Source: Gadus chalcogrammus (taxonomy: Eukaryota; Chordata; Actinopteri; Gadiformes; Gadidae). Taken from it: a stretch of 64,000 bases of DNA. Below are positions 30,972 to 44,484 of this stretch, piece after piece. Made by a program: the position numbers and the translations under genes. The stretch's first letter is position 1. Each line of letters starts with the position of its first letter. The notes under the pieces are model-generated. The model made no database searches. It had not been told where the DNA came from and worked only from the letters and a program-made list of their open reading frames with translations. The stretch is from the NCBI RefSeq assembly GCF_026213295.1, contig NC_079412.1:17067407-17131406 (forward strand), in the 5' to 3' direction.

Positions 30972-32650
30972 GGACAGCTAGATCTGGTTTGACAGAGTAG
31001 GCAGAGATGAGGTTATGTTTTCTTTGTTAGTGTTTGAAACGTAGAGAAAGAAATCGAAGATCAGTTTCTCTTCCTGGACTTTCTATTCTCTCTTAATCCA
31101 TGTAATCATTACTTATTTTAAACTGGACTAATCCACTGTTAAGAAAGATACAATTTAATTTAGTTTTGAATCTATATACTCACTATGGTTGATTAACTTG
31201 GTAATCTAGTATGGATAGTAGGCTCTTCCTCCTAAATAGAAAGCATGTGTCAAATAGCTGGGTTCTATTACAAACTATTCTGTTCTATTTACCCTCAGAA
31301 CTTTATTTTTTATCAGTTTTATTTGAACAGTTTTAGGATTACTCACTGCTGGGACAGTTGTACGCAATATGTTTTTGTATCCGTTTTCTCTTCGTTAGTA
31401 TATATAAATATATATAAATTTAGATATATACTTTAGCATCCACCAGAATAATCACAGCCTCTGGCCAGGTTGTCAGCATGCAGTGTAATGGGCTAGATTG
31501 CTTTTTTACTCTGTGATACAGGATGCTGGAGCTTCATACCTGACTGAAGACGGCTATTAGTAAGAATCTCGAGTTTTCTAGTTTAAAAAAATCAACAAAA
31601 ACGATAGTTTTTAACGACTATTTATTCAGAGCATAACTTTTACTTACTTCAGGATATGACGATCAATCACTTTTTAAACGACCCACCCCAAACATTCCTT
31701 TTTATTTTTTTTGTTATTTGTTAAGAGATTTCAAAGCACAAGCAGCGCTCTAGTCCCGAGATGTTAGTAATGCGATTGGACGTTCACATTCCACCATTAA
31801 TGCTCATCATTGGTCAGCACCTTGGAAGAGTTTAAAGCATAAGTGCTATTGTTACAAGTCGGTTTAGGGAGGCCAGTGGTGGTGAGCGGTGGAGACCTGG
31901 GTGATGGTGGGATCTGTTAAAACGTCTATCAGTAATACCAGTCTGAAGAACACGTGTCCTCATTGTCAAATTTCTTTTGATAACCCTTCAGAGATTATTT
32001 TTTATTTACTTTTCAACATGTATGTGTCAACACTGATAAGAAAAAAAAATTGTATTGTAAGTTTGTTTTTTATTCTAGTTTGTAAAGAAGAAATGCTATA
32101 TACATACTCTCTATTCTCTTTGGTTATCCTATGACTATCATTATGCCGCGCATAATGAAAACTACTTTTTTTTTTCATTAAGAACAACATACTGGTATGT
32201 AGCATCGATATTCATTGTCCTCCAACAAGAAATTTTCTTCTTAAAAGTTGATCTTTTTTCATAACGGTCTCCTAGTGTATTTTGGTGCCAGACATTTTGA
32301 GAAAAATGTTTTCTTTGTAAAGAAAAATAATAAAAGGTGGTTGAAGTAAACCCTCCGTACTAACAGAGTTAGTTCTGAGGTAGACTGGTGTCAAAGGTTG
32401 AACTTAAGGGAACGTCCTCAGATCCACTTGTTTGATACAAGCTGGGTTTCTTTGAGATGCCGTTGGGGTAATATTTAATTTCTATATTTAGACTGCTTGT
32501 GCCTCAGAGACAAGTTTCACAAACTAACTGCTCCATGTGTTTTTCACTTGGGAATTTCTTATTTTGTAACTTTTTGGCCTTATTTCTCCGGAAGAAAATG
32601 TCACAGTTTTGTACTCTGATTTCTTCTTAATAAATATGTAAATGCTCATG
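30402..32650 (+). other. vgll4: vgll4 3' untranslated region
   Basis: AT-rich sequence after the vgll4 TGA. It includes an (AT)n tract at 30919-30971 and a canonical AATAAA at 32629-32634 that probably ends the transcript near 32.65 kb. No ORF of note. Confidence 0.6.
30919..30971. repeat. (AT)n microsatellite in vgll4 3'UTR
   Basis: Perfect AT tract with one interruption; self-complementary. Confidence 0.9.
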
Positions 32651-33928
32651 TTGTGAATTCTTTCCCTTTTTTATAATTATTTTCATATTAACTTGGACTC
32701 TTTCATTTAAAATCATAACCACATTGTGGATATTATAATCATAAAACTGTCAGGAAATCATCATCATACAAGGAAGGGAACTTAACCTTTTAACATTTCA
32801 TATATGTATTCAGTTCTAGTCTCCAAATCACACACAATGGTTGTGCAAAAGAAAGGTTAAGGACTTTCATTTAGCCTTTACACATTCAAATCAGCTTATG
32901 TAATAGTGATGCCTAAATCTTCCATGATGTGGACAAGCCAAAGCTACCTTTCAAAGGTCAGTGGATTTTCACGGCCTTCTGTGAGTTAGTCTGATTCCTA
33001 ATTCCTTGATGACAACACTCATTGTTCAGCAGTTATCCTGATCAGAGGTGAAAGTGTAATAAAAACCTGTTTCTGTGAAACATGTTTTTCTCTTGCTTCT
33101 AAATGTCAAGTAAAAAAACTGGTTAATTGGATGTTCCAGATTTAGCTACTGGCCTTTGTTACTTTCAACTGTGACTTTTGAACATGTATCTATGATTATT
33201 TCCAGTGGTTATATTTTTTTCTTAATTTCAGAGATCTACATTGAACCCATCATCTATAATTAGACAACGTGCTGCCTCCTTGGGACTCAGACTGATAACC
33301 AGTTCAGGTTTCATAACAGTCATGTCACTTTCCTTCATTCCAGCAGGTGGCACAAATGCTTCAATCTTCGTGAGGGAAAGAAGTCTGGTCTATGGAACTA
33401 AGAGTCGAACAGGTTACGGAGGATTTTATTTCGATTACTATTATTAATGCATTTATTCAATTAAATGCTAAAATAGTCTATAGGTGAATGGAAAGGCATG
33501 TTGTATGTTAGAAAGTCGACTACCACTCAAAGACCTATTATACAAACCAACCATTGTTCAAATTACATTTATGCAGCATAATACTCAAGTTCAATTCTAA
33601 TTTTTGATTACACTATGACTATTATTTTTTGCAGTCTTTGAGAAAAGACAGAAAATATAGAAGACTGCACATAAAAAATGGATAATTTACAAATGTCTCA
33701 GCAATTATTGTTCCATTTTTGGGGCAGTGGCCATGTTCTTTTTTTTACCCCCTCGGGCTCAAATCTGCTCAAAAGCCCCTCCGACAAAAACCCCTTGCCT
33801 TCACGAGATTAGACCCAATCACTCACCAAACATATTGCCACTGCTCCATCGTGCCTTCTAAAGAAGCCTGCTCCTGTGGGATTATACTGAGAGAGAGACA
33901 CGTTTCTCTGCTTGCATAAAAAACCAAC

Positions 33929-33933
<5 letters not shown>

Positions 33934-33964
<31 letters not shown>
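33934..33964. repeat. (CA)n microsatellite
   Basis: Perfect CA tract. Confidence 0.9.
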
Positions 33965-33965
<1 letters not shown>

Positions 33966-35179
33966 TTTTGATATCCGGCCTTGTCGCCTTGTTTACACGG
34001 TTAACAGTGTCTAAATAAAGATGAACCCCACACCGCTGGGTTAAGTGAAACTTGGTCTTGGCTATGGGTGAAGGCCACAAGAAGGGAGGGAAGAAGTAAA
34101 TGAGCATTTCTGGACGGATCCATTGGTCTTGTGTACCAGTAAGGGCCTTAACTCAATGTGGTGGTGGAGACATGCGTGTCTGTCTCTCTTTGATGTCACA
34201 TATTAAGGCGAGAAGCCATATTGTGTCTTGGCTAATTGCCAAATAATTAGTCTAACTGCAAAGAGAATATACTTTTTACGATCCCTACATGTTGGCGCCC
34301 ATGAATCCTGAGTGTGCGCCCGCTCAAAGCGATGGATCGTAATCTCCATCACATCAACCCCATGAATGTGGGTTGACGTGAGTCTCGTTGGTTGACCCCC
34401 CCCCCCCCCCCCTCCCGATCCCCAACATCCCTGAGTCTACGCTGTCCGGGGACATTTGCATGATTGCCTGTGTGTAATACTTTAACGTTGTCTGTTTCCC
34501 CCCCCCTTTATGCTGTATGTATTTTTTCCGTTCTGGTTTTCTGCTCCCTCCTCGGATGTGCGCTGCGAGGACGTGCACACGTCCTCGGGCGAAACAATCT
34601 AAAATAGATCACACAGGCAACGTGAAGTCAGTGCGTGCACGGCACGCAGGCGCAGGAAGCGCCTCACGGGCAGACTTGAGTCATGCTGGCAAGATCATGC
34701 ACCCTGAGCTGACAGCCCAACACACCCGATTACAGAGCACGTCACTTCCCCGACGCGGCTGCACCGAGATGCACCGACAGGAGGGGAAGGGGACGTGGGG
34801 GCAGAGAGGGGGGGGGGAATCGGGGCTCCTTGATTCAACCAACCATCCATGTGCCTCTGATCAGGGTTATGAGCAATCAGGGATGTGTGTGAGCACGGCT
34901 AGTGCCGGGGCGGTAGGTACGTCTCAAGAGGGCCGAGGTGGAGGAGGTGAGTGACGAGGGCGGGGGGGAGGGGGCCGCTGTGTCGTGGACTGCTGGCGGT
35001 GGCGTAACCTTTGTGGAGGGGAAGACAAGGCGGTCGCTCTGGATAACGGTCTTTCCCAGGAATAGACACGGACCCTGTCAGGGCTTGTCAGCGTCACTTG
35101 GCCGCTGTGTATCACCTCCGTCGCAACCACGAGCCTCCATCAGCATCTCCCCCCCCCCCCCCCCCCCCGCCATGTCCAC

Positions 35180-35600
35180 CAACACCCCCAGCAACGCCAA
35201 CGCCGCCGCCATCACCACCACTACCACCATCACCACCACAATGACCGGCACCACGGCCACCAACATCACCACCATTATCACCAAGACCACCCCCACCACC
35301 CACCATCACCAACACCACCGCCATCACTGCCACTATGAACAACACCACCGCTACCACCATCACCACCACTACCCCCATCACCACAACTACCACCACCACT
35401 ATGAACAACACCGTAGCTACCAACACGCAGACCAACACCACCGCCACCACCACCTACCACATCACCACCATTACCACCAACACCACCACTATGAACAACA
35501 CCATAACCCTCAACACCACCACTAACACCACCAGCGCCACCATCGTCACCATCCACCCACCACCATCAGCACCACTATACACAAACACCCCCACCGCGGA
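35180..35600. repeat. Degenerate CAN trinucleotide array
   Basis: About 420 bp built from CAC, CAT, ACC and AAC triplets on the plus strand, preceded by a poly-C run. It keeps long open frames on both strands purely by composition. The sub-block around AACAACACC recurs several times. Confidence 0.8.
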
Positions 35601-37295
35601 TCTCTTTAGCACGTAGCTGTGTTACACTAACAGACGTTGATTGCGCAATTGCCCTCTTTTGGCTGCTGCGACCTTGCTGCGTCCCTCCGGAGCCTGGGTG
35701 CGTTCCGTTAGTCTTACCAGCCGTATGGCGCTCCCCCATGCCAGGGATACGGTTGGCATAGTTTGAATGAGTATTATGGTTTATTGATACGTTTTCTAAA
35801 TGATTGATTGATAAGCCATCTGCTGTGCTGTGCAGTACCCTGAGTCCGGCCCGACCGTTTGGGTCTTCCCCACTCACGTACGCACTGCCTTGATGGAGAA
35901 TAGAATGCCTTCATGTTGCCCATCACAACCTACCATTTTCTACATGCTGTACGATCACCGCTCCATGGAATGACGTCTCCGGAACAGGATGTGTCTGCAG
36001 AGTGTGAGTCAGGGCTCGGGGCCCGGGGGGGCCCTCAAGAACGGATACATGTTGAACCATTGCTTCAGGGCCATCTCATGCCTCATTATGGTGCGAGTAA
36101 GGGTCCCGGATTACAGCTGCTTCGCTGCGTTAATAAGAAAAGTGACCTGACACCAATGTGTGCAACCATGTCTTGTTTTGTTGTGTTTTCTCTCTTGTCT
36201 CTATTCGCTCCTCGCAGCCCCCCTCCCCCGGCCCCCCTTACACACACACGCACACACAGTCGGCCTCTTTCCTTGTGTGTGTGTCTCTTTGCATCCACCA
36301 ACCCCAAACTTCCCCCCACCCCCTCCCCATTTCCCCTCTGTGTCTTTGGCAGTCACACAGTCAGCCATGTGTGTGCTGAAGACATTACATAATGCCCCTT
36401 CCCCACCCTCCACACACTCCAGATCAAAGAGAAGAAACCCGGCAACAGAAAACGGTCCTTGACGATTTATTCGATGCAGCCGTCACATTGTTGTATCAGA
36501 CTTGGGGTGAAGGGAGGGGGTTGTAGCCCCGCACTAGCCCAACACTAGCACCCGCTGCCCGTATCTGCTTCATCATTCCCCTTCATGTTGAAAAGCAACC
36601 AGAACAAACGGTCACTGATCAGATGTTCACAGAAGCTAATAGCCAACCGGGTGAGAGCGACGTGCTCGGCAGTGGTGAGAGACGCGGGAGCCTCAGAGGC
36701 GGAGATCTTACAATCGTACACTTCCTCATGCGAGCGTCTGCACGTTAGATGCCACTCAGCGTGATAGGCCCGATCAAGACATGGAATCAAACAGGTCTCA
36801 GGTGGGATTTTATTTGAAGATTGCGCACACACAAACACAGCCAAAAATGCACACAGTAGTGTAATGATCAGAAAAAACAATGCATTTAAATCCCAAGGCA
36901 TAAATGATTCTTAAAATTCTTAAATCCAATGGACTTTCTTTTGGGATGAAACGCATCCATAATCACAAAGAATTGACAGTTCTTGAATATATTGCACCAA
37001 ATATGATACGAAGCTTTATATAACTACTTTAGGTTCCTCTATTACAACCATTACCTTATGCTGCTCTTCATGCCAATAACACACGGCCAGCAACAATGGT
37101 ACTACACTATGACTAATAATAGAATGGCAATATATCATATCTTCACTCTCAAAACCGGGGTTCCTGCCAAGTGATACTGCTTAGTCATTTACTCTGCGAG
37201 GAAGAGCGAGGTAAGGAGAATGTGAAACACAGAGGGAGTGAAGGAGGGAATGTGAAAGAGAGACAAAGTGACGGAGTGAATGTGAAAGAGAGCGA

Positions 37296-37301
<6 letters not shown>

Positions 37302-37361
<60 letters not shown>
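37302..37361. repeat. (GA)n microsatellite
   Basis: Perfect GA tract preceded by degenerate GAGTGAA-type units from about 37215. Confidence 0.9.
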
Positions 37362-37365
<4 letters not shown>

Positions 37366-37598
37366 CAAAAGCTGTCAGATAGGCTGGGCCTATCCAAAGT
37401 CTCATGAGTATTAAAATAATGAGCCTACTCCCCCCCCCTCTCCCTCCTCCTCCACCTATCCCAATGCCAAGCTCCTGCGACATAGCCAGCAGTCTTTGTG
37501 GACCAATGTAGTTTGGGTGGACAGTGGAGAGAACAGGTTTTGTGAAGCAGAGAAAGGCTCATTTTAACCCTAACTAGTGCAATGTTCCTGCTGCTGTG

Positions 37599-37652
37599 GC
37601 TGTACAGGCTGTACAGGCTTTACAGGCTGTACAGGCTGTACAGGCTGTACCA
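37599..37652. repeat. 10-bp tandem repeat (GCTGTACAGG)
   Basis: About five to six head-to-tail copies of a unit containing the TGTACA palindrome, with one T variant. Confidence 0.8.
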
Positions 37653-37842
37653 TTGATCCGAGCAGGGGGAGGCCGTTGGTGGGCTTCAGAACGCTCCCAG
37701 CTCATATGTGTCAAGTGTTTGATGGCCTCCAAAGATGGTGTAAGGTAGCGGTTCACCAGCGCGCCCTGTCTCTTCCGTGAACCGCCAGCACACGCAGAAG
37801 AGACACACAAACACGCATGCATTTGTGCACGTGTACCACGCA

Positions 37843-37846
<4 letters not shown>

Positions 37847-37925
<79 letters not shown>
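37847..37925. repeat. (CA)n microsatellite
   Basis: Perfect CA tract. Confidence 0.95.
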
Positions 37926-37927
<2 letters not shown>

Positions 37928-37944
37928 TTGCGGGTTGTGGGTGC

Positions 37945-38031
37945 GATAGGGCGCTCACGTGCACGCTCAGAGTGATAGGGCGCTCACGTGCACGCTCAGA
38001 GGGATAGGGCGCTCACGTGCGCGCTCAGAGT
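37945..38031. repeat. 29-bp tandem repeat x3, each with a CACGTG E-box
   Basis: Three consecutive 29-bp units starting GATAGGGCGCTCACGTG, differing at only a few positions, plus a partial fourth. Each carries the palindrome CACGTG. Confidence 0.85.
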
Positions 38032-38878
38032 GATAGAGCACGGCGCGCGTGTCACACATCGCATTAGACCCCCGGTGTCTGTGTGTGTGTGTGTGTGGGG
38101 GGGGGGGGGATACGTTTGACAGGCCGCAGGAACCTGACGGCTTGCCGCCACGCTTCGCCTCCACTCATTGGTTCAGAGCCTCTGAACCAACACCAGCCCA
38201 CAGCGGCCCGCTTCTTTACAGCACAGAGAGCCCAGCCAGGTCCCACCCCCACCAGACCACCTGGGGGGGGGGGAGGGGTCTGCTCGATATACTGCCTGGA
38301 GGTAGTGGCTATACTGTATACATGTAGTCCAACGCCTGCTGATGTTATAGTAGAACGAGTGGCCATATCTTTCATTACAATTCTACAGTACATGCTCAAT
38401 CAGGTTTAGAGAGGGAGGACTGTGAAATAAGACCAATGGAGAATCCATGAACATATATTCTTCAAGACCAAAGGCTTGTGTTGTCTCTAGGGCCATAGTG
38501 GAGGACAGCAGCCACCCTCTCCATGGAGCGTTCAAAGTTCTGCCCTCAGGCGCTGTAAAAGCCCCCTCGGCCAAACGCAATGTTTACAGGAGGCAATGTG
38601 TACCCAATGCCATCAATATTTAATAAGACCTGATGAACGGCTGCGATCAAGCAAAAGCATGTGTTTGTATTTGTTTGATGTGTTATGTGTCTGTCTGTAT
38701 GTAATGTACTGTTGTTATTTCTCTGAGGTCGAGGCCAAAAGCGAAAATCCTGACCAGGTTGGACAAGTCCTATTCTATTTCATTATATTGTACCCTGTTC
38801 TAAGTCTTGGCTTGCTAAATCTGGTTAGTATGGGGGGGGCGCTACTGCCAGTGTAAGGTCTGTGGAGCTATGGAGGAG

Positions 38879-38946
38879 TGCCTGGACTGAGCCTGGACTG
38901 AGCCTGGACGGAGCCTGGACTGAGCCTGGACTGAGCCTGGACTGGG
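38879..38946. repeat. 11-bp tandem repeat (GCCTGGACTGA)
   Basis: About six head-to-tail copies just upstream of the 10-bp minisatellite. Confidence 0.8.
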
Positions 38947-39010
38947 GCTGTGGCCGCCCCGGTGCGGTCCTACCGGCCCCTGCCCGTTCCTATCCAGGTC
39001 AGCCCGGACA

Positions 39011-39370
39011 GCCCAGTCCAGCTCAATCCAGCCTGGTCCACCCCGGTCCACCCCGGTCCACCCCGGTCCACCCCGGTCCACCCTGGTCCACCCCGGTCCA
39101 CCCTGGTCCACCCCGGTCCACCCCGGTCCACCCCGGTCCACTCAGGTCCACCCAGGTCCACCCCGGTCCACCCCGGTCCACCCCGGTCCACTCAGGTCCA
39201 CCCAGGTCCACCCCGGTCCACCCCGGTCCACCCCGGTCCACTCAGGTCCACTCAGGTCCACCCCGGTCCACCCCGGTCCACCCCGGTCCACTCAGGTCCA
39301 CTCCGGTCCACCCCGGTCCACCCAGGTCCACCCCGGTCCACCCCGGTCCACCCCGGTCCAGCTGGGTCCA
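39011..39370. repeat. 10-bp minisatellite (CCCCGGTCCA), about 36 units
   Basis: Strict 10-bp periodicity. Variant units CTCAGGTCCA and CCCAGGTCCA recur in order, giving a 50-bp higher-order unit at 39141-39190 and 39191-39240, with variants in 39241-39340. The unit has no stop codon in most frames, which explains several long spurious ORFs on both strands. Confidence 0.95.
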
Positions 39371-40049
39371 GCCTGCTCATGCCCGGTCATCTATGATCTC
39401 AGCCCAGAGTCTGGCTGACAGATCAGAGGAGAAAGCATGGGCCCACTCAGAGGCGTGACTCACTGCTGCCCCTCCTGATTCACTAGGGCTGTCTCGTTGG
39501 CCCCCGGACCGCAGACGTCTTAACCGCTGCGTGTGGATGCCTCTGCAGGTCCATGCATGTACGGTCCAGGCAAGTGTGCCTGCATTGGTTTGCTGTTTAA
39601 CACTAAAGCCTGTTTCATGAGAATACATTCTCATGAGATTGTATTTATAGGTATTGGAATGGAATGGACAGGGGATATTATAAAGGGTAGTGGGTTCATT
39701 TTTGTGTGGATTTCATAAATAAAGTGCATAAAATAAGACAATGGGAATGTAGGTGTCATATGAGGATAGCTCATTACAAGATGCATGGAACAAGACTCCT
39801 AAGCCAACTAACAATGTGTTTGCATCCGCCAACACAGGCGGAGGCACACTACTGTTATGATCAAAATAAACACTCTGTAGCTTGCTAAGTGACTATTGAT
39901 CCTACATTATGTGACTTACTGTGTTCCTGTCTGTCGAGTTACGAGCTACGAGGTTCCTGTTTATTCCCCACTCACCTTCCACCTCTCCACGTTCCTCAGT
40001 TTACACGCCTATCTGATGTCTAGTAGTCTGGAGAAGGCGCTGTTTTCTC

Positions 40050-40195
<146 letters not shown>

Positions 40196-40842
40196 TCCTG
40201 CCCTTCCCCCCAACCCACTGGTGCACACGGGGGCTAGAAGATCAGCCAGGGCCTGCAGCGGTGTGCGTGCCATGATGGGGAGCAGACTCCCAACGTGTCA
40301 CTGAGGAGCAACCATGGAGAATTCACTCCTGCATGGCAAATCGTGTCGGCGAGATTGTCTTTGTTGCCAATGATGCCCACCCCCCCACCCTTTCCCCCTC
40401 CTCACCAAAAAAAACAAGAATATGTATTTATTATTTGGTCTGTTCATTAGTGATGAACACATGATTAAGATATGCTGTTCTTACGCCCCCAGTCCCTAAA
40501 TACATACAACCGCACAGAATGATTAATGAGGAGAAATAAGGCCACCAAAAACACATAAGGTGATAGAATACATTTAAATTGTTACTTTTTAAAAAATCAG
40601 ATCCAAGGATGAGGGAATTAGACAGGAATTGAGTTAACCAACCTTTCTATATATTGAGAATAGCGTGCGGTTATTTATTCACTTTTTCTCTTTACACATC
40701 CTACTTTGCATGTTTACGGGTGACAAATCTTCATGCCCTGTTTGACCCATTCCATAATCTACAGTGACTCTTCAATAAGCCTGTGGTGTACTGTTATACC
40801 CTGAGGTAGAATGAATAGAGCCATGGAGCTGGAACTCCTTCC

Positions 40843-40878
40843 AGCAGGTTAGTATATATATATATGTACTAACCTGCT
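40843..40878. repeat. Inverted repeat, 12-bp arms around an (AT)n loop
   Basis: AGCAGGTTAGTA (40843-40854) is the reverse complement of TACTAACCTGCT (40867-40878), separated by an AT dinucleotide loop. More AT palindromes follow to about 40990. Confidence 0.8.
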
Positions 40879-42079
40879 ATACACAGTATATATATTGTGA
40901 GGATCCAGACAGTTGTGTAGAGAAACATGCAGCCCTCATATATATATGAATAAATATATATAGTATATATATATATACTATATATACTTTATGTATATAA
41001 TATGGAAAAGTACTGCAGCGGGCTGGAAGGCAGACGGAAGGGGGGAGGGAGGGTCATGTAACGTAAATTAGAAATTCCTTTCTAATTTTTAAAGGGTCTG
41101 TTAAATTTCCCAAAGTTTGCGAATTTATTAAACTGAGGCCGTGCGTATTCTGGCAGTGGGTGCGACGCGCTCTCACTGGAGGTAACCCAGTGACCTCCTT
41201 TGGCGTACAGCAAGTACACACCGGATAGGTCCGTTTGTAACCGTTGACAACCCGTCGCTTCATGGCGTTGCCTCTCCGCTTTACCGCCATGAGGTACATT
41301 TGAAATTGCTGTGTCACAAGAATATATTAAATAAAGCAAATACAATCATGTCGATGGTGCTATCCCCTAAAGACAAGAGTGTTGCTTCCTTGACTATATT
41401 CTATGTATAATATACATAATATATTTGACTATATTCATACTCAAATATGAACGGAGCAGTGAGGGTGGTCTATACACACATTGAAATCAATGCAAATCCA
41501 ATAAAGGTTTACATATAGCAGTGTTGGTCAAAGGTTGAACTTGTAAACACCTTCCTCTCTGCCAGAGCCGTTATTGAAGGAGTGAGACTGCATTAGCATA
41601 TATGCAGAGCTGGCCTGCATGCTTGACATCCTCCGTGCTGCTCCGCTGGAAATAGCCATGCACACAACAGCCTCCTGATTACATTGATATGTAGATTCAT
41701 GCATCTGTGTGGAGATTAGTGATTCATTAATGTATTGCTTTGAATTCTCGGGTGAGCGAGGGGCAGAAAAGAAGTCCGGGCCGAGGCAAATGCATTTCCT
41801 GGAAGAAGATAATGTGAATGAATGCACCTTAGCAGGATGTAGAATAACAAAAAGATGAGGGAACTGCGACCCACAAGAAAATTGAAAGACTCCTTGTTTC
41901 AACGTTCTAGATATTGGTCATGAAAATGATGAATCTTTCATAGTAAAAAATTTATAAAAATGTTTTTTTCATTGTGTAATTCATTTATTAAACATTTCCT
42001 TTCGAACTAGCTTTTCTTAACAGAAGAACAGTGTTTGAGGGTTTTAAGTGGACTGGCAGACAGCTAGCCCCATGTCTGT

Positions 42080-42378
<299 letters not shown>

Positions 42379-43130
42379 AGTGTGTACATGTTTGCGTTCA
42401 TGCGTATTTGTGTGTGGGGTTACACGTCGCGGCGTTCTGTCAGCCTTTGATAGACGCATCATGGATCACCAGTTCGCTCCTCCGCTGTCCTCTCTCGTGG
42501 CCACACTCACAGCACTTTATGCAACTTTAAAAATAGGCCTGGCCGCCAGAGCCAGCCAAGAAAGGCTAAACACCAAACAACAATGTCCCTGGCTCGCACC
42601 GCCCGGCCCGGCTCGCACTGCAGTCTAACACAGCGCTCTGCACATCAAAAACAGAACAGAAACAGAAACAAGGTACTCCTGCACCTGAGCTTCACAAACA
42701 CGTACAAATTGGTCTCGCATTAGTGTGTCCAAAGCGTTAAAAGGCATCATATTAGTATCTTTGTACAACCCAAAGGGGAATCTAAAAGTGCTGAGTGTGC
42801 AGTGGACCTAATCCTTCCCTAATTGTGTTGTGCTAGATTGCTTCTGGCTAATCAAGAGCTTCCTCTTTCTGCCGCGAGCACCTGGAATTGATGACCCACA
42901 ACATATGTGGCCATAAGACATCAGTTCACCTTGTCTCGGATGCCACTGCTTTTCGTGTGTAATGATGGTAAATGACACTGCGGGGAATAAGGGGTGCTAG
43001 CGGGTCATCCATCAGGGGCTCGTTGGTAGCAGTCTGCCACTAGAGGCATTGTCCCAGCTCCTGATTCACTGCTAGACCTGTCTCTGTCCTCGCCACCTCT
43101 ATCCATCTCCATCGCTGTTACAGCAAGGGA

Positions 43131-43262
<132 letters not shown>

Positions 43263-43358
43263 CTTCCATGCAAATACACTTAAAAACATGTACACATGCG
43301 CAAGCTCACACACATACATTCATGCACACACACAAAAAAACCGGTATATTCTTTCAAG

Positions 43359-43464
<106 letters not shown>

Positions 43465-43642
43465 TAAAGACACAAAAGGTTAGCCTCAGTAGCACACACG
43501 CACAGTTTGCCACGAGCTACTGGAGGGTCCATCTCATCTCTTTTTTACTTGTGCAATTCATTGTTATGGTGTCCACTGGTGCCGTCTCTTTTATCACACT
43601 GGAAGCTAATGGAAGCAATGACTGCAGGATGTGGGGGAGAAG

Positions 43643-43825
<183 letters not shown>

Positions 43826-44484
43826 AGAGGCTGGGGAGGAGATGGAGCAGGCAGGCACCCCGGGCCCCGGGGCCAGTCTTGTTCTGCGGTGATGTTTTTC
43901 TAACCCACTGAGGTCTTACTATCAGTGTGTTTCCCTGACACGGTCTCAACCACAAGGAATGTCATCAGACTCCTTTTCTCATCGAATGCTTGGATGTATC
44001 TCTCTATTTCAATGCAGTTTGGTTCCTCCTTGTAGCCCAGTGCATGGTGGTATGCATCAACGGATACTCGTTTCCATTCGGCAACACAATGGTGGCTTTT
44101 CTTATAATAGTCGCACTCCCACCGCCTCAACCACATATCCATTGCAAGGCCCGAGACATAGCTCCCCCTTTCCATTTTACCATTGTTAATCTCTATCGAA
44201 CCTTATATCGTTCTTTTTTTACGACGCATGTCACCCAAGTTCTTCATCAAAATATATTAAAAAACGTATATTTTCCAAGAGGGGAGAGCGACTATAACTA
44301 ACGGTTACTCGAGCAATGCTCTTCATGAAGCGTACATTTTGTGGATGGGGAGAGTTGTTGGTGACCTAATTTCTGTAGAACAATGGCTTGACTGCTGAGA
44401 TGCGAAGATTAGCCTATTCCATTCAACACACATTCAGTAACATACACGTCAGGCATAAATGGTATTCATAATTTTCTATAATTC

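Noticed and set aside
34938..35556. His/Thr/Asn-rich open frames up to 195 aa
   Set aside because: Produced by the CAN triplet array at 35180-35600 and its flank; no splice context.
37945..38031. CRISPR-like look of the 29-bp direct repeats
   Set aside because: The repeats are head to tail without spacers, only three copies, in a vertebrate genome.
38862..39458. Long open frames on both strands (up to 198 aa) rich in Pro-Val-His or Gly-Pro-Gly-Trp
   Set aside because: They are the translation of the 10-bp and 11-bp minisatellites, which contain few stop codons in any frame. No splice or start context supports a gene.
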